Source: Metridium senile
Taxonomy: Eukaryota > Cnidaria > Anthozoa > Actiniaria > Metridiidae
Assembly (NCBI GenBank): GCA_949775045.1
Contig: OX459110.1
Location: 14,394,452 to 14,458,451, forward strand
Length of the DNA stretch: 64,000 nt
Reading direction: 5' to 3'
The notes under the pieces are model-generated. The model saw only the letters and a list, made by a program, of their open reading frames with translations. It did no database searches and was not told where the DNA came from. How positions within the stretch are numbered: the stretch's first letter is position 1; each line of letters begins with the position of its first letter. Of the stretch, positions 31,880-43,575 are shown piece after piece. A program made the position numbers and the translations under genes.

Positions 31880-32390
31880 GGAGACGTTTTTTATTGGTTT
31901 GTTTCTCATAAAATATTGGGAGGCAGGAATAACATCAACCTCCTTAAAAAACATAGAACAGATTCAAAAAGAAGTGGAAGAGACTTCGTTAAACATTACG
32001 AGATTGTCTCAGGTAATAGGGATGGGGTGGGCTCACCAAGTGTTCTTCGGAAAATATCTTCCGAAGAAAAGAAAAATGAAGAGCTTGGTGATGCCATTAC
32101 TCCAAGTCTCCTTCGGGTAAAGGAGAAGTTGCAGAAAGAAGACATGGCTCAAGCTAAAGATATTGGCGAAGAGCATGCAGGAAAATGAAAAATATGGGGG
32201 TACATTCACTTCATTCAATTTTAGACCAGATGTTTTTGCAATCAGGCAAATCAGGTAAAGGTGCGATGCCACGAACAAAAATATGACAGAGAAGCGTGAG
32301 TCACGTTTAAAACGAGTCAAAAAACTCAAAAAAAATAAAAATACAAGATGCTGTAAGTTCAGCTAGAAAAATTATAAACGACTCGATATA
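31880..32390 (+). pseudogene. Homeodomain-like exon fused to linker and HMG-tail fragments
   Basis: 31910-31998 matches homeodomain-like exon 1 (YWEAGITSTSLKNIEQIQKE then EETSLNIT). It runs straight into AGATTGTCTCAGG, i.e. the linker segment seen at 31119, without the normal exon 2. At 32264-32390 the HMG-tail segment (MTEKRESRLKRVKKLKK-like, with frameshifts) resumes. This is a scrambled, non-functional copy. Confidence 0.5.
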
Positions 32391-32759
32391 GGATAAGTAA
32401 ATTGAATTTTATTATAATAATAAGTAGTTATTACCATAGATGTACTATTTAGACGTCAAAGAATGTCATAGAATTAAAAAGAAGTCGATCAGCATCATAC
32501 TTTGGATTTTAGAACCACTCAAAGTTGAGCTAAAATTTAGGTCATTTTTGGTCTTTTTGGAGCCAAAACCGAGGGAGGGGGGGGGGGGGGGGGTGGTAAA
32601 CTCAAAAAGTAAGAGTCCGTTATATATATAAATGTTTAGCTCATGGCTGTATTCACAGTCTTTGAGTGATCTCTTCAAGATCATGCTTGATGCTCATATT
32701 TGGCCATTCTTATTTATATCAGATGCCTATTAAATGGTATAAATTTGAAGGAAATCGGC
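32391..32759. other. Noncoding DNA with a G-homopolymer run
   Basis: Contains about 17 consecutive G (near 32577-32593), which may be an assembly weak point. No gene was recognised. Confidence 0.5.
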
Positions 32760-33216
32760 CGACCCCCATCTTTCGCACCTGCCCGGTTTTCTCAGGCAAT
32801 GACTCTTAATAACTTATGTAATCTAAATATTTTTGACTATGTATCTTTCCGCTCTTATGATAAGCCTTTACGTAATGTTAATCATCTCCCACTTACTGTT
32901 TCCTTTTGTCGTACAAAGGCCTATATGAACTCGTATTTTATTCGTATTTGTCGTATCTGGAATAATCTGCCTATATATATCAGGGAGTCATGTACTCTAT
33001 CTATTTTTCGTAAAAAACTACTCACATTTTACTATGATAAGTTTCATGTTAATTATATTTTATAGTCGACGTAATTGTTTTAGTCTTTAGTCATTACTAT
33101 ACCTTTTAGGTATATAATTGTTTATTATTATTGTTTATATCTTTGTTATTTATAGTTTACCAGTTATTTATCATAATATCTTGGATGACCTATGTTAGGG
33201 AATCTGTGAATTCTAC
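32760..33216 (+). mobile_element. LINE ORF2 C-terminal fragment (second family)
   Basis: 32810-33065 is open in one frame and reads NIFDYVSFRSYDKPLRNVNH, FCRTKAYMNSYFIRICRIWN, NLPIYIRESCTLSIFRKKLL, stop. This is the usual C terminus of a LINE reverse transcriptase (R-x-W-N-x-LP, then S-x-FR-K-L). It differs from the LNGQAPNYI family nearby. A short AT-rich 3' UTR follows; no (ATT)n tail was identified. Confidence 0.7.
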
Positions 33217-36110
33217 AACAAAATGATCCATAAGCTAGTATTAAATAAACACATTTGTGTTTTGTGTTTTTATTCACGATAAAACCAAGATATATCACAA
33301 GACGCGTTTCGCTTTTACTGCCAGTTCAACGCAGTTCATACTGGTTCGGTGATTACATACAGCACTTAGCTTTTTTAAGAGAAGACCTGCCTAGTACGCA
33401 GGGCGGTTAAAAGCTATTATCGATTTTATGTTGCATTTAATAATTATTTTTGTGTTGTTTTTGTTTATGCCAGTGCTATTGTTCAAGCCTTCTTTGAGCA
33501 TCAAAAAAGTGAAACAATGGATTGGTAATCAAAGAAAACGCCAGGGCCTGTCAAAAAAGACAACAGGAAAAATAAAGGCATGTCCCTGCAAGCCCATTAA
33601 AACCTGCGGATATCAAAAGTTCAAATCATTTATCGCTTTGACTTAAAATGCATAGGTGGCTCTCTTATTTTAGATTTATAAGAGCCCAGATTTTGTTGAG
33701 CGTTCGTCTCACCTTGGTATTGTAGTTAAATGGTATGATGCATGTTAATAAAGATACTTGATGAGTGCACATGACCTTTCATATTCCCATTATCTGATGC
33801 ATCTTTCTATACAGCACTCGATGAGAATTTTGAAAGAGACAACTGCATTCTTAAATCCTGGCCAGACACCAATCATCTGCATGGACCAGCCTCTGTACGC
33901 TTTAGCGAAACAAATACAATGGGCAAACTCTGACGACTATGGCGAGGAAAAGTTTATTGTCATGATGGGAGGCCTTTATATTGAAATGGCTGCGCTTAAA
34001 ATGGTTGGTCACTGGCTAAAAAATAGTGGTTGGGACAGGTAAGCTACAACAAAATGATCCATAAGCTAGTATTAAATAAACACATTTGTGTTTTTATTGA
34101 CGATAAAACCAAGATATATCACAAGACGCGTTTCGCTTTTACTGCCAGTTCAACGCAGTTCATACTGGTTCGGTGATTACATACAGCACTTAGCTTTTTT
34201 AAGAGAAGACCTGCCTAGTACGCAGGGCGGTTAAAAGCTATTATCGATTTTATGTTGCATTAAATAATTATTTTTGTGTTGTTTTTGTTTATGCCAGTGC
34301 TATTGTTCAAGCCTTCTTTGAGCATCAAAAAAGTGAAACAATGGATTGGTAATCAAAGAAAACGCCAGGGCCTGTCAAAAAAGACAACAGGAAAAATAAA
34401 GGCATGTCCCTGCAAGCCCATTAAAACCTGCGGATATCAAAAGTTCAAATCATTTATCGCTTTGACTTAAAATGCATAGGTGGCTCTCTTTTAGATTTAT
34501 AAGAGCCCAGATTTTGTTGAGCGTTCGTCTCACCTTGGTATTGTAGTTAAATGGTATGATGCATGTTAATAAAGATACTTGATGAGTGCACATGACCTTT
34601 CATATTCCCATTATCTGATGCATCTTTCTATACAGCACTCGATGAGAATTTTGAAAGAGACAACTGCATTCTTAAATCCTGGCCAGACACCAATCATCTG
34701 CATGGACCAGCCTCTGTACGCTTTAGCGAAACAAATACAATGGGCAAACTCTGACGACTATGGCGAGGAAAAGTTTATTGTCATGATGGGAGGCCTTTAT
34801 ATTGAAATGGCTGCGCTTAAAATGGTTGGTCACTGGCTAAAAAATAGTGGTTGGGACAGGTAAGCTACAACAAAATGATCCATAAGCTAGTATTAAATAA
34901 ACACATTTGTGTTTTTATTGACGATAAAACCAAGATATATCACAAGACGCGTTTCGCTTTTACTGCCAGTTCAACGCAGTTCATACTGGTTCGGTGATTA
35001 CATACAGCACTTAGCTTTTTTAAGAGAAGACCTGCCTAGTACGCAGGGCGGTTAAAAGCTATTATCGATTTTATGTTGCATTTAATAATTATTTTTGTGT
35101 TGTTTTTGTTTATGCCAGTGCTATTGTTCAAGCCTTCTTTGAGCATCAAAAAAGTGAAACAATGGATTGGTAATCAAACAAAATGCCAGGGCCTGTCAAA
35201 AAAGACAACAGGAAAAATAAAGGCATGTCCCTGCAAGCCCATTAAAACCTGCGGATATCAAAAGTTCAAATCATTTATCGCTTTGGCTTAAAATGCATAG
35301 GTGGCTCTCTTATTTTAGATTGATAAGAGCCCAGATTTTGTTGAGCGTTCGTCTCACCTTGGTATTGTAGTTAAATGGTATGATGCATGTTAATAAAGAT
35401 ACTTGATGAGTGCACATGACCTTTCATATTCCCATTATCTGATGCATCTTTCTATACAGCACTCGATGAGAATTTTGAAAGAGACAACTGCATTCTTAAA
35501 TCCTGGCCAGACACCAATCATCTGCATGGACCAGCCTCTGTACGCTTTAGCGAAACAAATACAATGGGCAAACTCTGACGACTATGGCGAGGAAAAGTTT
35601 ATTGTCATGATGGGAGGCCTTTATATTGAAATGGCTGCGCTTAAAATGGTTGGTCACTGGCTAAAAAATAGTGGTTGGGACAGGTAAGCTACAACAAAAT
35701 GATCCATAAGCTAGTATTAAATAAACACATTTGTGTTTTTATTGATGATAAAACCAAGATATATCACAAGACGCGTTTCGCTTTTACTGCCAGTTCAACG
35801 CAGTTCATACTGGTTCGGTGATTACATACAGCACTTAGCTTTTTTAAGAGAAGACCTGCCTAGTACGCAGGGCGGTTAAAAGCTATTATCGATTTTATGT
35901 TGCATTTAATAATTATTTTTGTGTTGTTTTTGTTTATGCCAGTGCTATTGTTCAAGCCTTCTTTGAGCATCAAAAAAGTGAAACAATGGATTGGTAATCA
36001 AACAAAATGCCAGGGCCTGTCAAAAAAGACAACAGGAAAAATAAAGGCATGTCCCTGCAAGCCCATTAAAAACCTGCGGATATCAAAAGTTCAAATCTGA
36101 ATTTTTTACA
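33217..36110 (+). repeat. Tandem array, 3.5 copies of an 0.82-kb unit
   Basis: Units start at about 33217, 34044, 34865 and 35689 (spacings of about 827, 821 and 824 bp) with CTACAACAAAATGATCC. Each holds a repeat segment with ACAAGACGCGTTTCGCTTTT, an intronless homeodomain/HMG fragment (IKKVKQWIGNQRKRQGLSKK) and the exon described at 33815. Units differ by few substitutions and small indels (for example QRKRQ against QTKCQ in units 3-4, TATTTTAG against TTTAG). The last unit is cut after the HMG fragment and leads into the USP gene. Confidence 0.9.
33815..34038 (+). CDS. Exon of an unrecognised multicopy protein (DQPLYALAKQIQW motif), triplicated
   Basis: An acceptor CTATACAG and a donor AG/GTAAGC delimit a 224-bp exon with one open frame: HSMRILKETTAFLNPGQTPI, ICMDQPLYALAKQIQW, YGEEKFIVMMGGLYIEMAAL, KMVGHWLKNSGWDR. 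Identical exons recur at about 34636-34859 and 35460-35683. I recall (from memory, not checked) that proteins with this block are numerous in cnidarian genomes, where they follow an N-terminal Cys/His-rich part like that at 39793-40477. No enzymatic motif is evident. The exon carries its own splice sites, so the tandem duplication triplicates it. Confidence 0.6.
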
Positions 36111-36378
36111 TCAGAATGCAAGGGTTAGTATAGTATAGGAAGTGGGTAATTAATTCCTAGGTTATATAGTAAGAAAGCGACCGCAAAGAAAACTAAGGCG
36201 GAAAGTGGTTTAGCATTTAGAAGGTAAATGAAAAAACAATATGCGAAAGCTAGGCCTCGGAAGTCAAATTAAGTAAACGTTTTGTTTTTAAGTTTTTAAA
36301 CGCTATGAAATAAGGGACAACACCTCCTAAAATGATGTGTTGGTCATGAACAACTATATACCATGCCATTTTTCACAG

Positions 36379-38229
36379 ATTGGTCACTCTTGATAGAGGA
36401 ATAGCTAACCTCGGAAATACTTGCTATCTGAGTGCCACGCTACAAATGCTATCTGGAGATATACTAATTAACAATCTTATCGGTGAGTTTTCATCTACTA
36501 TCTAACTAAAAACAAAAGAAGGACTTCTCAAGATTTCAAATTTCTTGTTATACAGGTTTTTTCAAGAAGCGCGAGAAAATCACTTGTTCGTTAGTACATG
36601 ACAATGACTCTGATTGTATAGAAATGCAAACCACATTTGATTCTGAAGAGGCTGAGGGAGTCGTGGAAACATTTGAGGAGTTGAGGAAGCCCACATTCAC
36701 AGCAAAGGGAGTCGACCCTACAAAATCTTTGGTAAATACTACCGCAGATTACTGTAATATGTTTGTCCTATATTTTGGCTGTGGAAATAGAAGTATGCTA
36801 ATGGGAAAGTAAATGAAAATAATAATGACAAAAAAGGCGTACCACAAAACAATACATAGTTACAGCAGTGGTGGTGATGACGACAACAACGATACGATTT
36901 GTATCATCAAAAAATTAAGTCTAATGGTAAAATGCTATTTCACCTCGATAGGACTTCCTAAGGAAACAGAACAGCAAATTCATTCCGGGAATACAACAAG
37001 ATGCGCAAGAGTGTCTAACAATCCTCTTGGATTCTTTTTTCTCAAACGTTTGTTGTTTCTAATAGCTTGAGTGTGTCGTCACACTTGCAACGATTGTACG
37101 GATTTTCACCATCCATGTATCCACTTTTGTTTTTCACAGCTACCGAAAAAGAAAATTACCTACGAGGGGAATTTTATCCATAACCACACCTGTTTTTCTT
37201 GCAGTTAGCAGGTAACTAGTGTGAATAGTGTAATATCGTGACGTAAAAATCTTAAAGCATCCTAAAATAGATATATAATTAATATGCTACTTGTATTACA
37301 GAAAAAAAGTCCACTCGAAGAGTTCTTCACACTGGATTTGCCCGTATCAAATGAGGGCACACTTGAAGATTGCTTCAATACTTATTTCAAAGATGAAGTA
37401 TTGGACGAAGTGTGAGTGAATTCTTTAGATAAATAATAGTATAGCTTTAACACGCACAACAGAAGCTTTATTTGAATAGGACTGGACTGGACACCGTTTA
37501 GCTGGTACATAATATTTTACATAAATACTTATGCTCTCCTGCATGATTTGATTTGATTTTTTAAGAGATTATAAGGATTGCGGAAACAAGACAACCATAG
37601 GAAGAACAGTGAAGATTCTGAGAGCTCCACAAACGTTGATCGTTTCTCTAAAACGTCATGACAATTGGGGAACAAAAAACTTTGCAGAAATTGTGCTACC
37701 CAGGTAGGCCGTTTTATTGCATTACGGCATTTCCTTCTCATTAATTAAATGTTGTTGCTAATGTAGATATATTTTAACTATAATTAACTAAGTATGTATG
37801 TCGCACCGGTGTAAATATATTCTTTGCGTTTGTCAATACCAGGACTCTAGATGCAAGCCCTTACATACAGGAAATGTTTCCGAATCACAAAGAGAGAAGC
37901 ATTTATGAACTGAATTCTGTCGTGGTATGAAAACGAACCAATGTTGTTTTTAGTGTTAGACAAATGCAATATTAATAGGAATTGCGATTTTTTTTTTTTC
38001 ACAGCTACATCACGGGCAAAGGCGTAGAAACAGGGCATTGTAAGTATAAAAAAGAGAAACATTTAAATAACCAAGTTATGATTTTGTTTTTTTAATGTTT
38101 ACAACAACCGACGTACATTATGGCACTTTTTATCTAGATACTGCCCTACAAGGTAATTCGTGGATCCACTTTGAAGACGAGAACGTCAATCTAAAAAGAC
38201 ATACTTACATCGACACACAGATTGCCTAA
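36379..38229 (+). pseudogene. Ubiquitin-specific protease (USP, peptidase C19), partial and frameshifted
   Basis: Exon-like blocks in phase: 36379-36482, 36556-36731, 37140-37203, 37302-37411, 37566-37703, 37843-37924, about 37990-38039 and 38148-38229. The Cys box is intact (GIANLGNTCYLSATLQML). A zinc-ribbon-like HTCFSCKKSPLEEFFTLDLP spans an intron. VKILRAPQTLIVSLKR precedes the C-terminal part. The His box is SVVLHHG...ETGH/YTALQGNSWIHFEDENV. USPs remove ubiquitin through this Cys/His/Asp triad. In the penultimate exon one extra base (about 38005-38010) shifts the frame between LHHG and KGVETGH, so the copy is probably dead or contains a sequence error. No start exon is found; the 5' side is the 0.82-kb array. 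The stop at 38227-38229 overlaps the start of a homeodomain-like fragment. Confidence 0.78.
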
Positions 38230-38474
38230 AGCTCTAGAAAAAGAGAAGCAAGATATTTAAACAAAATATTGGTTGGATGGAATGACATCCACGTCTTTAT
38301 TAAACATCAAAGAAATTGAGAATGCGGCCAAAGAGACTTCTTTGAGCATCACAAAAGTCAAACAATGGATTGGAAACGAACGAAAACGCCAGGGCCTGGC
38401 AAGAAAAAATAAAGAAATGTCCCAGCATGCCCAGGAAAACCTCCGGGTATCAAATCTTCAAATCTGATTTTTTT
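38223..38474 (+). pseudogene. Intronless homeodomain/HMG fragment joined to the USP end
   Basis: Starts TGCCTAAAGCTC, equivalent to the initiator region of the intact copy at 44978. It continues with frameshifts through SLLNIKEIENAAKETSLSIT and KVKQWIGNERKRQGLARKN into the HMG start (PRKTSGYQIFKSDFF, other frame). The intron present at 45119-45306 is absent (AAAGTCAAACAATGG is continuous), which suggests origin through a processed RNA. Confidence 0.6.
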
Positions 38475-38980
38475 ACATCAGAATGTCATAATGGACGACA
38501 CTGCCCAGAGTATCTTTCAGACAAGATTGTACGTATCAGTGAGGTTTCACAGAGATCGAAATCTAGATAAGGAGACATAACTTTGAGATGTCCTAAGTAT
38601 AATAGGGAAACAGAGGGCGGAAAGACATTTTTAATTTCTTCAATTAAGTTATGGAATGCACTACCCATTAATATCAGATCAAGCTCTAGTATAAGAACAT
38701 TTAAGGCCAATTATGTGAAATATTTAAAGGAATCATACAAAGGACTTGATCACTTCCCAATATCATAGTTTTTAATCGATTTTTGCATTTGTTTACAATT
38801 ATTTATTCACACCGTAGGAAACCTATACGTTTTTTAGCTGTATTATATATTTTTCAAATAATGTATTTAAATTATTAGTTATTATTATTGTAATTACAAT
38901 TATCTATTAGGAGGTCCACGAGTTTTTCAGTCCAAGACTGTTATGTGTTAAACCTCATTAAATAAAGTTGTTATTATTAC
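38475..38980 (+). mobile_element. LINE 3' fragment inserted in an HMG-box copy
   Basis: 38583-38768 encodes GGKTFLISSIKLWNALP and SSSIRTFKANYVKYL (LINE ORF2 C terminus), then about 210 bp of 3' UTR ending GTTGTTATTATTAC. On its left the HMG fragment ends (SDFFTSECH); on its right the HMG tail resumes (RADDTNENMSEK), so the LINE sits inside a broken gene copy. Confidence 0.75.
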
Positions 38981-39410
38981 AAGGGCCGATGACACAAACG
39001 AAAATATGTCAGAGAAGCGTGAGTCACGCTTAAAACGAGTTACAAAACTCAAAAAAACAATTCAAGATTCTATAAGTTCAGCTAGATATGGCCGATATGA
39101 CCAAGAGAATAGTAGTGTGGATGAAGCAGCTATGATCCTTGCAAAAGCAGCATCACTTATCAGAAAAGATCTATTTAGAACTGACTACTCTTTTGATGGT
39201 ACATTTGAACAAGGCTGTCAAGGCAACGAACGAAAACGCCAGGGCCTGGCAAGAAAGTCCACAGAAAAAAATAAAGAAATGTCTCAGGATGCCTAGGAAA
39301 ACTTCTGGGTATCAGATGTTCAAATCAGAATTTTTTACATCTAGTCCGGATGTTAAGCAGCTAAAAAGGTCAAGATTGTTCAAATTGGTGATAGAAGCAT
39401 GAAAATTTGC
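38981..39410 (+). pseudogene. Chimeric fragment: HMG tail / orphan-protein exon / homeodomain-HMG
   Basis: One open frame (39006-39296) passes through three modules: KRESRLKRVTKLKKTIQDSI (HMG tail), then SSVDEAAMILAKAASLIRKD and FDGTFEQGCQ (orphan-family exon, as at 47100-47215), then GNERKRQGLARKST (middle of the homeodomain/HMG piece). A second frame continues PRKTSGYQMFKSEFFTS. The same second junction is present in every unit of the 1706-bp array. This is direct evidence for module shuffling; function is unlikely. Confidence 0.6.
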
Positions 39411-39792
39411 CTGTATGTTGTTTGAGGCGTGTAGATCAAAAAACGATCGAGTCCCACTCAAAATCAATAATATTAACGCTTATCTAAGGCTATTAAAAAG
39501 TGTAGTCAGCAGTGCAAATTGCAGGCTCAGTAATTAATCTTGAAATAAATAAAATATGCACAAGACGGGTTTTAAAATACTCTGATTGTTATTTATTTGA
39601 CCTATTATTTAACTGACCTGTGTTTTGTTCAGAAATTATTTCAATTTGACTGATTTAGAGGGATATTTTGCAGAGGTATATCAAATACATGTTTGGGTTT
39701 CCTGTGTTGCGAGGAACGCCCGTTTACTTTTGCCATGTTTTTCAACGGCCATACTTACAGTACTTCTTAGGCCGTTTATTTTTATTTTTATT

Positions 39793-40695
39793 ATGGCAAA
39801 TGAAGAATTAATTGATCCTTTACCAAACAAAACTCTACAAGATTGGAATCTATGTGCGTTGTGTCAAAAAAACACTAAAGAAAAGCTAGTAGATACACAA
39901 AAGAGCAAACTTAAACTCGATGTTGGTAAAGGCTATAATACGTTGGCCGAAAAGCTACTGCAGTTTCAAGACCTTGGCGAAGTTCCTATTAGTGTCCCGT
40001 TATCAAACCTTGATGATGGAAGTGGTATTGAGTCTACACTTCGAAGAAATAAAGCATGTTGGCATAAGTCATGCTTTAATAGCTGTAGCGAGATGAAATT
40101 TCAGAGAGCAAAGAAGAGAAAACTTAAATGTGAGACAGGTGACGAAGCTGAGACAATGGATAGTGTTTCGTGTGAACATGAGGCTTCAATGGATGTAAGT
40201 CATGTAAGTCCCATCAAAAAGACACGGTTAATAACTGCCGAATTACTAGGAGTAAGTGATAATGAACATGAAATTCAGTGTAAAGTGTGTTTCTTTTGTA
40301 ACAAATCTGAAGGGAAAATGCATAGAGCCTCAACTTTTGAATTAGACAACAAAGTTAAATCTGCTGCCATGAAGGCTCAAAACTGGACTCTAGTAGGAAA
40401 ACTGGCATCAGGTGACATGCATGCAATGGATGTTGACTACCACTTGACATGCTTAACATCCTTATATAATTCGAAATTATTATTATTATTATTATTATTA
40501 AAGATATTAGCGAAGAGCATGCAGGAAAAAGAAAAATATGGGGGTACATTCACTTCATTCAATTTTAGACCAGATGCTTTTGCAATCAGGCATTACCGCG
40601 ATATGAACGGCCGCCAAAGGCGTTTGACAGAAACGTATATATCAAAGATAAAACCTTCCAACGAGGTAACACATACGAGCCTTTTTACATTTTAA
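39793..40695 (+). CDS. Cys/His-rich orphan protein, N-terminal part (copy 1), with a fused tail
   Basis: ATG at 39793 (MANEELIDPLPNKTLQDW) opens the only copy whose start is in frame with the body. Residues of about 20-110 contain a possible zinc site: CALCQ, then ACWHKSCFNSC. A Lys/Arg-rich linker (KKRKLKCE) follows, then a second cluster CKVCFFCNKSEGKMHRASTF and DVDYHLTCLTSLYNS. At 40477 the gene breaks off. A LINE-type (ATT)8 tail follows, translated as poly-Leu, and the frame then runs through the KILAKSMQEKEKYGGTF module to a stop at 40693-40695. The breakpoint shares ATTC with the LINE tail. The ORF can be read from 39625 but has no better ATG. The family is unrecognised; I recall similar proteins in corals and anemones (not checked). 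Confidence 0.6.
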   Translation: MANEELIDPLPNKTLQDWNLCALCQKNTKEKLVDTQKSKLKLDVGKGYNTLAEKLLQFQDLGEVPISVPLSNLDDGSGIESTLRRNKACWHKSCFNSCSEMKFQRAKKRKLKCETGDEAETMDSVSCEHEASMDVSHVSPIKKTRLITAELLGVSDNEHEIQCKVCFFCNKSEGKMHRASTFELDNKVKSAAMKAQNWTLVGKLASGDMHAMDVDYHLTCLTSLYNSKLLLLLLLLKILAKSMQEKEKYGGTFTSFNFRPDAFAIRHYRDMNGRQRRLTETYISKIKPSNEVTHTSLFTF

Positions 40696-41172
40696 TAACA
40701 TTCATAATCATTATCTTTCCACCCGTCCTGTCAGCCCTATATGTTAATTAGTTGTGTTTCGTTTTGGGAGAGAACAATAAAGCATATATTTAAGATAACA
40801 GTAGTTTGTGAGGGGGGAGGGGGAGTAACTAACGTTTTCGATTTTTTCGCTCACTTCTCAATATCAGATCCTGATAATTATTGCGCAGTCCCTTAGCAAA
40901 CTGAATTTGACCGGGAGATACAAGAAAAATCGCAAAATCACAGAACTAGATTACTGACATGCAAGGAAATACAAGAGATTCATTAATACTTAATGAGTTT
41001 TTTATTATTGATATCAATAGATGACTAAAGCTCTAGAAAAAGACAAACAGGACATTCTGAAAAAATATTGGGATGCTGGATTGACCTCAATAGAACCTCA
41101 GTAAAAAATATAAGTGAGCTTGAAAGAGCGGCGGGAGAGAGTTCATTAAACATTGAGAAAGTCAAGGTAGGT

Positions 41173-41955
41173 GTCAAGGTAAGAGCAAGAATCGATTTTA
41201 AAATCCTAATGCTTACATATAAATCTCTAAACGGTCAAGCACCGAACTATATAAAAGAACTCTTAGATGAATATAAACCCGCTCGCTCATTGCGTTCCTA
41301 ACAGAAAACCTTCTTGTTGTCCCTCGGGCTAAGACAAAGATAGGAGAAAGGGCGTTTCAAACAGCTGCGCCAATACTATGGAATTCACTGCCTAACAGTA
41401 TCCGTCTATCAAGCACATTGAATATTCTTAAAAGCTCAGTTAAAACACATCTTTTTAACAAATATTGTTCTTAGCTTATTATTTGCAATGAGTGACGTAT
41501 TTTCATTTTTAATTCGATTGATGACAATCATTTTATACCTTTGTTATTGATAATTTTTATTGGCCAAAGTCTTGACATATATATACATTTTAATATAAAC
41601 CTCATATAATAAATATATATAGATATATAGTTTACGTTATCTCAATGTAATCGAAAATAATTATCATATGACTGACGAAGCTGTAACAGGCGAAACGTTT
41701 GAAAATAAACCAAGAAATTCTGCCTTAAGAAGTCATCTATTTCCTAGTTCATATATACTTCTATATATATACTTCTATATTATTTAATTATATTGTTTAA
41801 ATGACTGGTGACTGTCTTGTATTTGCTTAAATTGATTCTTGTCTTTTTTAAGCATTCATTCTCTCATCCAAATCGTTTTATTTATCGTTTTTATTTCATT
41901 GTAAGAGCATAGAGACAATAGTTATATGCCCCTAAAACATATTATTATTATTACC
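41173..41955 (+). mobile_element. CR1/L2-like LINE 3' end inside array unit 1
   Basis: Copy of the fragment at 30244-31078 with the same start (GTAAGAGCAAGAATCG), a premature stop after SLRS and an (ATT)3 tail. It was carried along by the tandem duplication (next copy at 42787-43575), so it predates the array. Confidence 0.75.
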
Positions 41956-42786
41956 GCCAAAGGGCTGACGAAACAAACGAAAATATGTCCGAGATTGTCT
42001 CAGGTAATAGGGATGGGGTGGGCTCACCAAGTGTTCTTCGGAAAATATCTTCCGAAGAAAAGAAAAAGGAAGAGCTTGGTGATGCCATTAGAAAGAAGAC
42101 ATGGCTCAAGCTAAAGATATTGGCGAAGAGCATGCAGGAAAATGAAAAATATGGGGGTACATTCACTTCATTCAATTTTAGACCAGATGCTTTTGCAATC
42201 AGGCATTACCGCGATATGAACGGCCGCCAAAGGCGTTTGACAGAAACGTATATATCAAAGATAAACCCTTCCAACGAGGTAACACATACGAGCCTTTTTA
42301 CATTTTAATAACATTCATAATCATTATCTTTCCACCCGTCCTGTCAGCCCTATATGTTAATTAGTTGTGTTTCGTTTTGGGAGAGAACAATAAAGCATAT
42401 ATTTAAGATAACAGTAGTTTGTGAGGGGGGAGGGGGAGTAACTAACGTTTTCGATTTTTTCGCTCACTTCTCAATATCAGATCCTGATAATTATTGCGCA
42501 GTCCCTTAGCAAACTGAATTTGACCGGGAGATACAAGAAAAATCGCAAAATCACAGAACTAGATTACTGACATGCAAGGAAATACAAGAGATTCATTAAT
42601 ACTTAATGAGTTTTTTATTATTGATATCAATAGATGACTAAAGCTCTAGAAAAAGACAAACAGGACATTCTGAAAAAATATTGGGATGCTGGATTGACCT
42701 CAATAGAACCTCAGTAAAAAATATAAGTGAGCTTGAAAGAGCGGTGGGAGAGAGTTCATTAAACATTGAGAAAGTCAAGGTAGGTG

Positions 42787-43575
42787 TCAAGGTAAGAGCA
42801 AGAATCGATTTTAAAATCCTAATGCTTACATATAAATCTCTAAACGGTCAAGCACCGAACTATATAAAAGAACTCTTAGATGAATATAAACCCGCTCGCT
42901 CATTGCGTTCCTAACAGAAAACCTTCTTGTTGTCCCTCGGGCTAAGACAAAGATAGGAGAAAGGGCGTTTCAAACAGCTGCGCCAATACTATGGAATTCA
43001 CTGCCTAACAGTATCCGTCTATCAAGCACATTGAATATTCTTAAAAGCTCAGTTAAAACACATCTTTTTAACAAATATTGTTCTTAGCTTATTATTTGCA
43101 ATGAGTGACGTATTTTCATTTTTAATTCGATTGATGACAATCATTTTATACCTTTGTTATTGATAATTTTTATTGGCCAAAGTCTTGACATATATATACA
43201 TTTTAATATAAACCTCATATAATAAATATATATAGATATATAGTTTACGTTATCTCAATGTAATCGAAAATAATTATCATATGACTGACGAAGCTGTAAC
43301 AGGCGAAACGTTTGAAAATAAACCAAGAAATTCTGCCTTAAGAAGTCATCTATTTCCTAGTTCATATATACTTCTATATATATACTTCTATATTATTTAA
43401 TTATATTGTTTAAATGACTGGTGACTGTCTTGTATATGTATTTGCTTAAATTGATTCTTGTCTTTTTTAAGCATTCATTCTCTCATCCAAATCGTTTTAT
43501 TTATCGTTTTTATTTCATTGTAAGAGCATAGAGACAATAGTTATATGCCCCTAAAACATATTATTATTATTATTA
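42787..43575 (+). mobile_element. CR1/L2-like LINE 3' end inside array unit 2
   Basis: Near-identical to 41173-41955, including the stop codon after SLRS. It differs by a few bases and one extra ATT in the tail. Confidence 0.75.

Noticed and set aside
32577..32593. G-homopolymer as a regulatory or quadruplex element
   Set aside because: A simple homopolymer next to a decayed repeat; more likely slippage or an assembly weak point.
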